A stretch of DNA of 64,000 bases from Mallotus nudiflorus (Eukaryota; Streptophyta; Magnoliopsida; Malpighiales; Euphorbiaceae). Position numbers and translations under genes: made by a program. Under the pieces are notes generated by a model that ran no database searches, had not been told where the DNA came from, and saw only the letters and a list, made by a program, of their open reading frames with translations. Positions 26,215 through 40,164 of the stretch are shown in pieces (the first letter of the stretch is position 1; each line of letters begins with the position of its first letter). The stretch is taken from the NCBI GenBank assembly GCA_947683625.1, contig CANTUR010000795.1, forward strand, positions 62,001 to 126,000, written 5' to 3'.

Positions 26215-28897
26215 TAAATCTTTTTACTAATCTTTATCTTATTATTTATAGTTTTTCTTTTAAAAAAATTATTTTTTTGCTCATTACTTGATATTTTTCT
26301 TTCTTCATTTCATTTTATTTATTTTTGTAAATTAAAGTTGTTACGTATACTTAAAAATTAAATTTTTTTTATGCTTTGGAATTTTGTAGGTATAGTGGTG
26401 AATTGAAGTGCAAATTTGTTGAGGTTAACTTTGTTATGCTTAAAGTGCTTATACAACAACCCACTTTCCACCTCCTTTCCACTTCCTTATTTGCATTATC
26501 CCATTTTCCTTTCTTTTTCCTTTTAAATCCTTAATCACCTCATTTCCCTCTTTTTAAATCTCACATTCATCTATCATTATTTTCTTTTTAGATTACTTCT
26601 TGTATTTTTAAATCTTCTTAATTTTGTTTTTCTTATTATCATTTTCTTTATTTCACAATGGTAAGAACTAATAATCCAGTTAAGAGAGGTAGGAGTACCA
26701 TTGAAGGATCAAGCAAGGGAAATAACATGATTAAAGATAATGAGGTATGTGATCTTGCCTAAGAATATCATGCTCCATTTCCAATAAAACTCATGAGGAG
26801 GGCAATAGGTATATCATTCTTACTTCTAAGAAAATTTCCACTTGCAAATATTTTTAAAATGAAATTTTATCTAATTAGGCATTAAGGATGATATATATAA
26901 ATTATGTGGTAAATTAGGATGGTCTAAATTTGTTACTATACCATTTGACACCTATAAAGAAATCACTTTAGAATATTTAACCACTTTGCATTCTATTAAA
27001 GAGAATGATAAACACTTGGGTTTTAGATTCTATAGTAAAGATTATCATGTGAATTAAGACATACATCAAGTGTTTGGTTTTCCTAAGAATGGTATTTATC
27101 AACCCCCTAAAAATTTTAACCTTAAAGCTTTTTAGTATCAAATTTCAGGGCAAGATAATTTTAAGGGTACACATAGTACACTTAATGGATTAATTATTGA
27201 TCACCGATATTTGATCATTCATAAATTCATGTTTTCTGTGATTTTAGGGAAAACTAAGGAAATAAAGTGTCAATTCAAGAATTATTCCTTCTATGGTGTA
27301 TGCATGCTAAAACCAAAGTCTCTAGCACATATTTTATATTTCATAACTTATGGAATATTATGAATTCATCTGTGCTGTCATTTCAATAGGTCATATTATG
27401 ACCGGTTCTTGCTTTGCATTTTAGTGTTTTTAATCCGTCCACCTCTAACATGTTCTTATAGAGGTGGGGAAAAACCACATCGTTATCTTCTGACTCGTGA
27501 TGAGGTATTACAAGTCAAGATGAATCAAGGGCACCAACTACTCGTAGTGCTACCATTTATAATGTACAACAAAAGATCACGCACCAATTCCTATCCTTGA
27601 GATTGAAACCATTGGAGATGTAGGCAACTCTATTACAATTGACAATAGTAGTTAGCAAAAAGTCTTGGAAAAGTTAGAAACCATGGAAAAGAAAATGGAT
27701 GAAAAGTTAGAAGCTATGAAGAACAAAATATTCAACCAAAATGATGAAATAGATTATCAATTTTTTTATTTGAGGAAAGAAATTTATTACCATAATTTCA
27801 AATTCCCAAGTACATTGAATTGTTGGGTTTTAAACTACCTTCACCTATATCTTCACCAAAATCACCATCTTAGGGGAGTTGTCTTCTTTTTATCTCACTT
27901 TTATTTTATTTCATTTACTTATTTATATATTGTGTGTATTATTTGTACAACCTACTTATGTTTCACATTTAGGGCAATGTGAATTTAAGAGTGTGTGTGT
28001 GTGGAAGGGGGGGGTGCATGTGGCATACTGGAAATTCATGTGTTTTATTTTAATTTATCTCAATTTTTTTTATTGTGTTTTATTGCATTATATTCATGCA
28101 TAAGGTAGAAATATAATCAATTCTTCCCACAACTTTAATGTGTGCAATTTATCAATCTTCTGAGCTTGACACATTGGTATACTTTTCTTGATTAATTTAT
28201 TTTATTTTTTTAATGTTTGATTTAAGTTTTCAAAGTATTATAAATAATATGTGGTTAAGGACATATTTTTACACTTTAATGAATCTAATGTTTACTCTCT
28301 TTTTGACTATTTAAATGTACATAATTTAAGAGGAATTAGATAAGCTACGGGTTGTTATAGCTTGAGTCATTAGAATTGCTTGAATTGACACTTGATATAT
28401 TAATAAAAAAAATTGTTATGGAAGGGAGCTGAAATTTCTTATTCAAATTTATAGATGCTCCTTTACTTCAATGCTCTTCAAAGAGTACAAGTATCCTAAA
28501 AGGACCTTTTGAAGGGTTCCATGCTGAACAGTGCAGGAAAGGCAAGGGAATTCCGACGATAGGAATGCCCACAAGCAAATTTAAAAAAAAAAAATCTTCT
28601 TTGTGTCTTGTAAAGGTAATTCTAGTAAAGAATTGTCTTCCTTGTTTTCGTTCTTTGTGAATTTTGATTTATGCAAATTTTTATATTCAACAAGAGAGTT
28701 TGCTTGCCACTCTGTAATTTTTATATATGTTCTTGATTATGAGTTGCTTGTTTTGTTTTTATAATTTAAATCTTATATTAAGTGAAAATTTTGTTAATCA
28801 GTCAAGGCGAAATGATTAATGTGTTAAGTTTATGTTATTGATATGTGTTCTCAGTTTCTTGCTTGAGGACAAGCAACAATTTAAGTGTGGGGGAATT
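26215..28897 (+). other. Athila 3' region with env-position ORF remnants and PPT
   Basis: About 2.7 kb between integrase and 3' LTR. An ATG at 26659 opens a basic N-terminus (MVRTNNPVKRGRSTIEG), and broken frames continue to about 27620. Athila elements carry an extra ORF of unproven, env-like position here; no transmembrane or surface-protein features can be confirmed from these remnants. After it come AT-rich noncoding DNA and a polypurine tract (about 28884-28895) before the LTR. Confidence 0.55.
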
Positions 28898-29048
28898 TGA
28901 TTATGTGTTAAGTGTAATACTTTTCATGTTAGTTTGGTGCATGTTTATGGTGTTTATTGTTTTATTTTTTATTAGAATTCTTATTTTATTTTATTTTTAT
29001 TTTTTTATCATTTATTTTTTTGTGTAATTGTGTTTTATTATGCTTTGA

Positions 29049-29079
<31 letters not shown>

Positions 29080-30081
29080 GCTTCAAAGTTTTAATTGGTC
29101 TGATGTAGAGATGAAGAAGACATGCAATTATGAAAAAGACATGCAATGATGGAAGAAAATATAATTATGAAACAAAACAAATAAATAATGAGAGGAATGA
29201 ATATAAAAGAAGGAGGAGGGCATTACTCGAGAGGAAGTCATTCCTAGAAGGAAATTTTATAAAAGTGGGATAGGGATAAACAGAGAAGAAGGAGAAGAAT
29301 GAGATTTGTTAGAAAAGAGCTGAAATAAAAAAGTTTTATTTTTTTTCCTCCATTATTTTCTCCTTAGTTCTTGAATATATTTCTTTATTGTATTTTTAGA
29401 ATATTATGGTTGTAATGTCTAGCTAAATTTGTTGATGTTGGGAATTGTTAAACTTATTTTAATTAAGTTGATTCATATATTAGTTTTTCTTTTATATTGC
29501 ATTAAAATATTTATTGAACTTAATTTTTTATGATTTGGCCATTCATAATTAATTTTTAATTAAGTTCATTATTGAGAAATATTAATCTTAATAGATATTA
29601 TGAATGCTTGATTAATTGATTTGAGTCTAGAGATAGCTTAAATTATTTCAATTTCAATTGGTTGTACTTCATGATTTATTTACTAAATTTGATTAGTTTT
29701 AATTTAATGAGAACCAATTAAAGCCTTTCAATTGATAGGAATAAATTAAGTAATTTTTACTTGAGAAGGATTAATTATTACCTTTGAAACTTCAAGAATT
29801 GCAACAGAAAAATAACTAATTTCTTGTGATCGGCTTAATAAAATATTGTAATACAATCCCTACTATTATTCTATCATTACTTGTTAAAATTTAAGTTAAT
29901 TGATTTTATTATTTAGATTCATTTTGACTATTAAAATTTAGCAATTATAATTCACTTAATATTTAATTTTTAAACAAGTTAAAAATAAAATTAATAGTTG
30001 ATCAACATTCAATTCTCATGGAATCGACTTATACTTATTTTATATTACTTGACGAACTCGTATAATTGCGAGAATCAATCA
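28898..30081 (+). repeat. Athila 3' LTR
   Basis: 1184 bp, TGATTATGTG...AATCAATCA. It matches 19209-20625 apart from the microsatellite expansions and scattered substitutions and indels. Immediately outside it GST exon 2 resumes at 30086. Confidence 0.92.
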
Positions 30082-31149
30082 CCAGCGTCAACAATTACTC
30101 CTGAATTCAAAGGTATCATCTTTTTCTTCTATAATTAATACATGCTACGTTGTTGTTATTGTTTCATTGAATAAAGAAATTACAAGTGCAAGATTGCTAG
30201 CTATTTTGATTATGTATAAAGAAAGAAGTGAATTAGTGACACCCTGTGATTACTTTTACCTCAATGTGGTAATTTCAGAGATAACCCTATGGGAAAAGTG
30301 CCAGCTATAGTTGATGGAAGATTCAAGCTTTTTGAAAGGTGATAAAAGATGCTATCTATCTTATTGTGAATTATGATGATCAAGTTGAACATTTGTGCTT
30401 CAATTTTTCTAACAATTTAAATTTGTTTAATTGTTCTTTGTAGTCATGCAATCCTAATCTATCTTGCTTGTGTATATCCTGGAGTTTCAGATCATTGGTA
30501 AGTGCACTTGTTCGTGCGTCGTGATTGATTTTTTTTTATTAGGAACTCATTCTTGCATCAAAACCTGCTCTCTTGATCTATCATCATTTGCCACACCTTT
30601 ATGACTTTGTTCACCGTTGCTTGACATTAGGACATAAATTCAGGAAATGGACCACTTCAGCTGCTTAGCTATATTAGATGAATCAGGTTGCTATGCATGA
30701 CTAAACCCCATGCTTATATTCCTGTAGCATGGATGATCATTTATGTTGTTTATGAGTGGAAGCATAGCATATTTAAAGAATTAAATTGCATTCTGTATGA
30801 CTCTGTTACTTGCCTAGATTTAATGATGCAGCTTCCTACTAACAATTTTTCTGTTTCACCTTTAAGGTATGCAGCTGATCTAGTCAAGAGAGCCCAGATT
30901 CACTCGGTATTGGATTGGCATCATTCCAATTTGCGTAGTGGAAAATAAATATTAATCTTCATTTTGTTTTCTTCACATGTTTATAATCTGGAAAATACAC
31001 ATAAATAATTTGGCATTAATTCTTTGTTTCTTATTCCATTGGCCCTGTTTTTGTTCAAGTAATGAATGACTTATTGCAATTGGTGACGAGCAGCATCTAC
31101 AAAGTTTTGACATTTTTCGTAAATGTTATTTTATTTTCTGAGTATATAC

Positions 31150-34100
31150 TGTCAAGTTGGAGTAAATTAAAAATAAAAAATAATTATTAACATATAAGAA
31201 TTTTGGTGAGTTTCCAAACTCACTTTTTAAGTGTAAAGAAAAAAATATTTTATAACCCAAACATATGAAAATAAAAAAAAGAATGACACTTTTTTCTTTA
31301 CGTATCAAATTTTTTTTATTCTCTTTTCCATACATTTTACAAATAATAAATACAATATTTATAGTGTAGCTTTTACTAAAAAATTCAATGATTATAATTC
31401 ATTATAAATATAAATCATTGATTTATATAGTAAATGACATTTAAAGAAAAACTAAAAATAATATTTCAAATTTTGTTATTCATTATTAGTAATGATTTCA
31501 ACACTCCCCACATTACTAATATTTTTAATCCCTTTTCTTGGAGTCATGTTGAGTTCTTTATGAAAACTTTCTAATTTTTTATTATTGAGTCATTTAGTGA
31601 AAATATCTGTCAATTGTTTCTTCTGTCTTCACCTGAATTACGTTGGTCTCCCCTGTTAAGACTTTTTCACGAATAAAATGATATTGCACTTCCACATATT
31701 TGTTCTAGCATGAAACATTGGGTTCTCCACTAAACAAATAGTTGATTAATTATCACAGTATATTAGTACCGGATAATCAACTGGCTGATGTAAATTCTCC
31801 AACAATTGTACTAACCACGTACTTTCTTGAGCTGTCATCGTTGTTGCACAATACTCAGCCTCTATTGTGAAAGTGACACTATTGTTTGTCTTTTGCTGCA
31901 CCAAGTAACAACTCCATAACCCAAACTAAACACATAACCAATGGTCGATCTTTGTATATTATAATCACCGACATAATCAGCATTACAATACCCTTCCAAT
32001 TTAAAGTTATTTTACTTTTATAAAATAATCCAAGATCAAGTGTTCCTTTGATGTACCTTAAGATTCTCCGAACTGCTTCCAAATGAGGCTTTTTTGGAGT
32101 TTGCATAAAACTGGCTGACTATTCCAACTACAAAGGCATATTTGGCCTTGTCAATGTCAGATAGATCAAGCTGCCAATAATCTGCCGATACATCATTTAA
32201 TCCTCTAAATCTTTGCCTTCTATTATGCTCAATTTAGAGTTTATCTCTATTGGAAGAACAAGAGGTTTGCAGTCAAGTATTCCATACTTTGAAGAAGATT
32301 TCTTGCATATTTCTCTTGACACAAGAATAATCCTTCCTTGTGTGCTCCACTTCCAATCTAAGAAAGTGATTCAGCTCCCCAAGTTCTTTCATATGAAATC
32401 AGACTGATAAATTTTTCTTGGTCTGGTATATCTCATTAACATCATCTCCAGTAACAATGAGATCATCACATAAACAAGAATTATTACTAGCTTCCCTTCT
32501 AAGCTCTGACAAATAAACTCAAATCAGTTGGTGTAACTTCATAACTGCTATGAATGAGAAACTCAGCAATCTTACCATACCCCAGCTCTAAGGACTTGCT
32601 TCACCCGTATAGCGCCTTTTTCAATTTACAAATATACTTAGGATTAATATTGTTTTCAAATCCTTCAAGTTGCTCCATGTATACTTCTAGATCTAACTCT
32701 CCATTTAGAAAGGCATTTTGACATCAATCTGCCACAAGTTCCAAGATTTATTTGCAATAAGTGCTAATAAAACATGAACTGTTGCAATTTTGGCCACTGG
32801 ACTAAACGTTTCATCATAGTCTAATCCATACTGTTGTGAGAATTCTCATGCTACCAAACATTCCTTGTATCTCTCAATTAAACCATCTAAACAAGTCTTG
32901 ATCTTGTACATCGATTTGCAAGAAATGGGTTTCACATCTCTAGGTTTTGGCACTAGTCCCAAGTTTGATTTTCAACAAGGGCTTTGATCTCTTCTTCCAT
33001 GGCTCTTATCCATTAAGTTTCTGTGATGCCTCCTTAAAGGATGTTGGGTTCTTTTTCTTCTTCTACCACTACAACATTGGCATATTTAGGATTTTTCTTT
33101 TTCACCCGGTTGATCTTTTCAATTGTATTAGTGATTTTCCTATTCTGCAGGTTGTTCCTCTAGCATCTCCACTGCTAGTTAATTTTCATCAATTATTTTT
33201 TGATATACACCAGCCTACCATGGCCTCTCTTGAAGTTGAGACTGTGTGATAAGCTCTTAATTTTATTGAATTTTTGTTAACTATCCCTCACTCTTTTCAT
33301 GCAATTATTTCTATTTCATTGGAGTGAGGAAGTGTAACATATTCTGGTGTCCACCATGTTGATGTCTCATCAAATATAACATTTTTTGAGGCATAACATT
33401 TGCTAGTTTTAGCATTATAGCATCCCTTATCCTTTTCTGAGCTCATCATAGCCCACAAAGATAGATCTGATTGCCTTTTTATCAAGCTGCTATTTAGATG
33501 ATTAGGTACAAATACATAGCACACATAACCAAATACTTTAAAGTGGCTCACCGTAGGTTTCATATTCCATAACTTCTCAAATGGAGACATAAATTCCATT
33601 TTCGCTAAGAGAGTCTATTGATTATATGAATATGTTATTCTCATACATTTAGCCCAAAATCTTCTAGGGACATTCTTGGCATGCAACATACTCGAGCATG
33701 TTTTTGCTAAATGTTTGTTCTTTCTCTCCGCAATACCATTTTGTTGTGGTGTGTTTGGGACAAGTCAGTTGCCGCCTAATCTTGCACTGGACAAGATAAC
33801 TTGAGAATTTATGAGAGATGTATTCTCCCTCATTATCAGTACGAAGGCACTGGATTTTTGTTCTTAATTTCACTTTCAACAATCTGCTTGAACTCTTTGA
33901 ATTTTGCAAGAGTTTCAAATTTTTCTTTCATGAAATAGACCTATACATATCTCGAGATATCATCAATAAATGTCACCATACAGTGCATACCATTGACTGA
34001 TGACTACTTCACTTTACCAAACACATCAGAGTGGATCAACTCTAGCGACTGTTTGGCTCTAAATGATGACTCCTCATATGGAAGTTAGTGTGAGTTTCCA

Positions 34101-36190
34101 TACTAACATCCAGCACAAATCACATCAGTACGTACATCAAGATTCGATAGCCCTCTTAACGAGGACTTGGTTATCATTATTTTTAGCTTATGATAGTTGA
34201 CATGTCCTAGTCGTGCATGCCATAAGTTAGTTGTATCATCGCCTTTGGTATTCTCTACATAAGCATCTTCTACTAATAAGATATACATGGAATCCACCTT
34301 CTGTCCCTCCATTATTAGTGTGTCAATTATTTTGATTTGTTGACAAACTTTGACATCATTCGGACCAAACATAATAAAATTTCCAGAATCAATCAACTTT
34401 GAAATTAACACAAGATTCTTTTCGTACTTGATACTTTATGCACATCCTTCAATTGCACTTGTTATCAATTCGAACAAGAAGTGATCACCGTGTCCCCAAT
34501 ATGAGTAATTGGTAGTTGCAAGTTATTTGTAGTTACCATAACTCACTTACCTTTGTATTCTGAAGCATTATGGTGCTTGCTTTTATCTCCAATCATATGA
34601 CTAAAAAAATCAAAATCAAAGATCTAACACTTCTCATAATCAATTTTATGAGAACTTGAAAAACTAAGTGTTTGCTCCTCTTCTTTTATTGTGTTAGTCA
34701 TAACGCTAGGAACTTCCACAATCTCTGAACTAGAGCACTCTTCCACTTGTATTATTTTCATAAATAATGCTTCAACATCCCACTCTGGTTCATCCTAGTG
34801 GTGATTGCATGTTGTTGTTGTATTGCTCTAAATAGTCCTTTTCTTAGACCAGCAATCTCTGGCGTAGTGTCCTTTCTTGCCACAATTAAAACACTTGCCA
34901 TTTTGACGTCTAGAATTCTTAGATCGCTGATTATTGTGTTGCTACTTTTGTTGAGCTCCCTCCAATTAGACATTGCCTCGTGTCCTCCCTCCATTCTTAC
35001 CACGCGGTTGATTTTTTTCTTGTTGATGAAGAGTGCCACCTCTTCAATATTCAAAGACACACCAGCCATTTGTTTTGCTGGAGTTTCTTAACTTACCAAC
35101 AAATTTTCCAACTCTTCAATAGGTGATTGTGTGGGCCAACCTTGAACTGCAGCCATGAAACTATGGTATTGAGGTCATAGTCCATGAATGATGATTCTCC
35201 TCATCCTAGTGCTGGCTATTCTAGATGCCTCATCTAACTCAACAATTTCTCAACATAAGGACTTTACCATGGTAAAATACTAACTAATTTTCATATCTTT
35301 TTGTGAGATAGACATTAGTTCATTTTCCAACAATTGAAGTCTAACATCTTTCTTTTTTTAGAACCATAGAGCAAGAGAATCCCAAGCTTCCTTTAGTGTA
35401 GTAGCATCTTTAATGTGAGCATCATATCCTCTTCAATAATTGTTTTGATGATGAACATGGCTTTCCCAGCTTTAATTCTCTATTTTCTAATATGCCAGCA
35501 TCATCATATGGTGGTGGTGATGTAACCTCAGTCCTAGCAACAACCTTCTAGATGTCTTAACCTTGCAAGTATGACTTCATGCAAGTCCTCCACATGCAAT
35601 AATTATTATTATTTAAGTTTTTAATAACACCAACATTACCCGATTCTACCATAGTAACTTGGATTTAGCAGTCTTGTACTTCACCAAGCAAGCATGGTTT
35701 CGAACCAATAAGCTTTATAGTTCTAAACTGTGCACATGCAAAATCTCCTTGGTACAACTGCTTTTGTATGTAAAATGCTGCTAGTTAGACCTTTAACCAA
35801 GTAGGCTTTGATACCACTTGTCGAGTTGGAGTAAATTAAAAACAAAAAAAAAAATTAACAATAAAAAATAATTATTAGCACGTGAGAATTTTGGCGAGTT
35901 TCCAAACTCACTTTTTAAGTGCAAAAGAGAAAAATATTTTACAACTCAAACATATGAAAATAAGAAAAATGACACTTTTTTGTTTACGTATCAAAATTTT
36001 TTTATCCTCTTTTCCATGCATTTTACAAACAATGAATACAATATTTATAGTGTTCCTTTTACTAAAAAAATTCAATGGTTATAGTTCATTATAAATATAA
36101 ATCATTGATTTATATAGTAAATGACATTTAAAGAAAAACTAAAAATAATATTTCAAATTTTGTTATTCATTATTAGTAATGATTTCAACA
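31150..36190 (-). mobile_element. old Ty1/copia element in GST intron 5
   Basis: LTRs 31150-31503 (354 bp) and 35819-36190 (372 bp), TGTCRAGTTGGAGTAAATT...GATTTCAACA; the right one is the 5' LTR. The PBS on the - strand is TGGTATCAAAGCC (35816-35804, initiator tRNA-Met). The PPT lies at about 31504-31515. Target duplication TATAC (31145-31149) and TATAT (36191-36195), one difference. Gag has a CCHC knuckle (CFNCGKKGHYARDC, about 34860-34905). The GAG-pre-integrase ORF 34411-34103 has NLWHARLGHVNYHKL; integrase pieces lie at 33918-33297. RT is largely unreadable; RNase H lead-in RRILRYIKGTLDLGLFY is at about 32070-32020. Many stops; inactive. Confidence 0.9.
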
Positions 36191-37017
36191 TATATTTTAG
36201 ATTATATTAGTGCAATTTGTTAAATTTTCCCCTCGATAATGAGGTAGTGTTTTTGAATTTGATTCCCTTAGCTGGGTATGTTCTGCATACTACACTGGCA
36301 CCTGCACTTGGCTTACCCCTGAATCCTAAAGCTGCTGCTGAAGCTGAGAAAGTTTTATCTGCATCCCTATCAAAGCTAGAGAACTTTTGGCTCAAGGGGA
36401 ATGGGCGATTTTTACTAGGCAGCAATCTGCCTTCCATAGCTGATCTAAATAATGCAACTGGAGGTATGTAGATCATATTTACTATATAAATTTTCTATCA
36501 CTTTTATTGCTACAATTACTATTTTCATGTTTTTTTTTTTTTTTAAATTCAGCATCCCTTGAAGTCAAGATGTTAATTGCTAAGGTTGTCTCATCCTATA
36601 ACTTCATTTGAATTACTAAGAGAACACAGAACTTTGCTAAGGTATAAGTTTGATGTTATTATAAAATTTTAGGTACTGGATGAGGAGGATCGCAATAGAA
36701 TACTGGGTCCATACAAGAAAATTCAGCAATGGATCAATGATACAAGAAATGTAATAAGGCCTCACTTTGATGATGTGCATCAAATCCTCTTCAAAGCCAA
36801 AGCAAATCTGCAAAAGCACCGTTTAGTGGCAGCAAACAGCAGGCACACGATCAACCTTGAAAACAGCATTGCATTCAAAGATGTAGGAGTTGATTTGGCA
36901 TATATGTTTGGACCAAACAAATGTATCGAACATTTTAGTGTATCCTCCATAGGCTTGATCCAAGAATCAGGGAAAACTGCAAAAATAATTGGGAGCAATA
37001 ATGTAACCCACAGTTGA

Positions 37018-37418
37018 TAGATGGTAGTTAGAATTTCTGTCAAAGCTTGGTTTCATTTTGATGTGAAACTTTGCATTAATGATTCCTAGGGCTATTGTAT
37101 GATTGAATTTTCTACTAAATAATGAAGTTCTATTCCCTTTTTTCTTTTTCTTTACTTGAGATCTTCGGCCTTTCAGTATGATTTCTGATCCTGAAGAGAC
37201 TGACCTCAAATGAAATATTGTTTAACAATTCCAAGTTTTTTTATATTTTTTTTGTCTTTAATCCATCATATATGCGTTAAGACATCTTAAAGTCACCTTT
37301 AAATGAAATATATAAAAGAGTAGTCAATGCCATTTTCTTCAGAGTTTTCAATATTGTAGCAGTACAATTCTCAAATTTTGTCCTATATATACATAAACTG
37401 AATTAAAGCCATTGTTGA
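37018..37418. other. intergenic, convergent gene ends
   Basis: 400 bp between the stop of the GST exon 7 frame and the stop of the HMA5 paralogue, which converge. AT-rich, with no further coding sequence or repeat that I can support. Confidence 0.6.
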
Positions 37419-40164
37419 TTACTCCACTGTTACACCGTTCATCTCAAGGTTTGCCAGCTGCTTAGGTCTTTTGTAAATCTTCAATGAATAGGAAGACATG
37501 ACCAACAGCAGAGAAGAGCATGCAGCTGCAGTTCCCGCAATCCATGGCGGCAAGGGAAATCCGAGTAAGAAAGGGGCAGTAGTGGTGATTGAAATGCCAA
37601 GCAAGTTATGGATGACTGCATAAATGCAGTTTAGATTATTTCGGCGAATCGTCTTGTTTGAGAGGTCGATTGCAGTAATGACATCTTTCAAACAGTTGCT
37701 GGTGATAACAACATCAGCTACCTCAGGAGCAATTCCTGCACCTGCTCCAATTGCTATTCCAACATCTGCTGCTATGAAGGAAGGAGAAGTAGTTGTGCCA
37801 GTATCAACCATTGCCACTACATAGCCTTGACCCTAATTATGGGAAAGATTAAAGTAGCAAAAGAACTCTGTAAGGTTCAAGATCTTAACAATATATAGCA
37901 ATAATGCGGTGCACATGTACCTGTAGCTTCTTCACTGTGTCAACTTTCTGCTCAGGCTTGGCTTCTGCAACAACATTCTCAAGTTTAATCCCTACTTGTT
38001 CGGCGATGGACCTGGCAGTTCCCTGATTGTCACCTGTCACCATGATCGTCTTAAAATTCATAGAATTGAGAATGGATATGACATCACGTGCGCCTGGTTT
38101 CAGCGGATCATCTATTTCTAGAACTTCAGTCAATTTCTTGTTTACTGATACTAAAATCATAGTTCGACCCGTCCCTTCTTTTCCTGCAAGCATGTCATCA
38201 ATAACATCTGGGATAGCAACCCTGTGTTCAACCATCAAGCTCTTGTTTCCCACCAACATTTCCCTGTTCTGGACAATAGCTTTCACTCCACAGCCAGCAA
38301 TGTAGACAAAATCATGTGGTTCAGGCCAATTGGAGCTCTCTTTATGGTCTGTCAATTTCTGGGTATACTCTGTGATAGCTTTGGCCAAAGGATGACAACT
38401 TTTGCCCTGATATCAATCAACAATTTCAATGGTCATTATACTTTAAGGAACAGTTATAAGGATAGATTTTCTCTAGTAGAGAGTGTGTAAGTAGAATAGC
38501 ATCGCACCGCAATTACAGCAACAAGTTTAAGAAATTCTTCATCTTTGGCAGGTTTCAGGATCTTTATGTCGACAACCTCAGGCTTTCCAACTGTAAGAGT
38601 TCTCTTACTGAATACTACACAATTTACCTACAAGACCAAACCAGTGCAACTAAGAACCTCAAATAGATGATGAGAAGGAGACACTAAAACAAAAATGACC
38701 TTATCTTGACTTGCTAAAGCTCTCCCACTCTGAAACACAACACCCAGATTTTTACCAACTTGGGCAGCAACCAGATTGGCAATTTGAGTGGCGAGAGCGA
38801 GAGCACATGGAGAGGTTATTGCTGCGACGGATATCAAAACTTGGAATGCAACCTGACTCATATCCATAAAATTTGTTAACCAAAATTCTGGGTGGCCATA
38901 GAACTTTCCAATTAGATAACAGAGAACCCCAGCGAATAACGAGATTGGGATAGCCTGAAAATAACAATGAGCTGTGTGAACAAAATCTTTACCTTAACAA
39001 TGGCATTTAAAAATGAACAAGAACATGAATGAAATTTGTGCAGGCTATTTATGCACTTACAAAATATGTAAAGAACTTAGAAATACTGGAAGCTAACTCT
39101 TGTGCAGAACCTTCATCCGTCTGATCTGATTCAACAAGATGAGCAATATGTGAGACAACACTTTCTGATCCACTTATTCTCCCCTTATGATGCAACACTC
39201 CATTCTCATTCACATGGCTCTGCTCCCATTTACCGTCTGTTCTTGCACCAAAAATGGTTCTCAAAACATAAGTCCCATTCACCATCTGTTCTTGCATCAA
39301 CCTCGTATAATTATCTGAATTCAAAAGTATCACTGCTTCCATTGTCAGGCCCTTGTGCTTGGACATGGCTAGGAATCTCTTCTTCCTAACAAATGCATCA
39401 ACATATATCCCAAGAACACCGAATGCCAAAAAATTTAAACTAGTACCAAAAAAGTCCATGCCTTCAAAATCTGAAAAAATATAATTTCTCAAGGCTGAGT
39501 AGACTGAACACAAGTATACCATAGTTGCTTTCGAGGCATTCAATGCATCCATATCAATGGACCAAAAATTCACACATTTGTATGATGCTGTAAAGAATTG
39601 GAAAACTGCAATGATCTCAATCACAGTAGACATTGCCCATCTGATAATTGTTCCTAAAGGCAGCGACTTGACTACACAGTAGTCTAAGGCTTGCTTCATT
39701 TCAGGGTTAAACATGTAAACCATGGACACTACAAGTAAAAGAGACACGTGAACAAAACTAAGTATAGATCGGTTTTTATTCTTAGTTTCCTCCTCCTGAT
39801 GATGTTCTCTTCCTCCTACCCCTTCGACAAACATTAATGCCTCAAAACTCCCAGTATCAGTCGATTCAATCACTGCGATAAAACGTCGAGGAGCAGGAAC
39901 ATCTGGTCTGTCAGAAAAAGAGAGACTGCTGCTTTCATGATCATCGTGTTTGCTATGGAAACATGGAACAGTTTCAAGACATTTCTTAATAGCACGGATC
40001 GACTTATCAGTGCACGTGCCATCCATTGTAAGCTCTATTGTATTTATGTTCTCATCAGCATTGATGATTATGACTTGTAACTCCTTATGAGTTGTATTTA
40101 GTTTGTTACTTGTAACTTCCTGAGATACTTGTAATGCTTCTTTATTAGTATTGGTTGATGCCAT
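37419..40164 (-). CDS. HMA5-like: frame-intact, catalytically dead HMA5 paralogue
   Basis: P1B-type Cu-ATPase paralogue, five exons: 40164-39061, 38954-38700, 38627-38508, 38406-37921, 37832-37419. All are multiples of three, joined in phase 0 at the intron places used by the intact gene at 54266-58701, giving 792 codons without a stop. Both N-terminal CxxC metal-binding domains are absent: it begins at the third, Cys-less one. The actuator TGE has gone in a 25-residue deletion (SHVN joins ENGVLH). The transmembrane CPC is SPC (38813-38805). Phosphorylation motif DKTGT is SKRT, so the phosphorylated Asp is lost (about 38609). Hinge GDGIND is DTGTTT (37805-37788). HP and TGDN remain. Helices are broadly kept. 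It cannot be a transporter by the family mechanism. Either a young pseudogene without frame damage or a retained pseudoenzyme. Confidence 0.82.

Noticed and set aside
26659..27620. Possible complete env-like gene in the Athila element
   Set aside because: Frames are short and broken, and no signal peptide or membrane segment can be supported; described only as remnants.
38224..38490. + strand ORFs over the HMA5 paralogue, like those at 56011-56538 over HMA5
   Set aside because: Shadows of the - strand exons, whose frames have family motifs.
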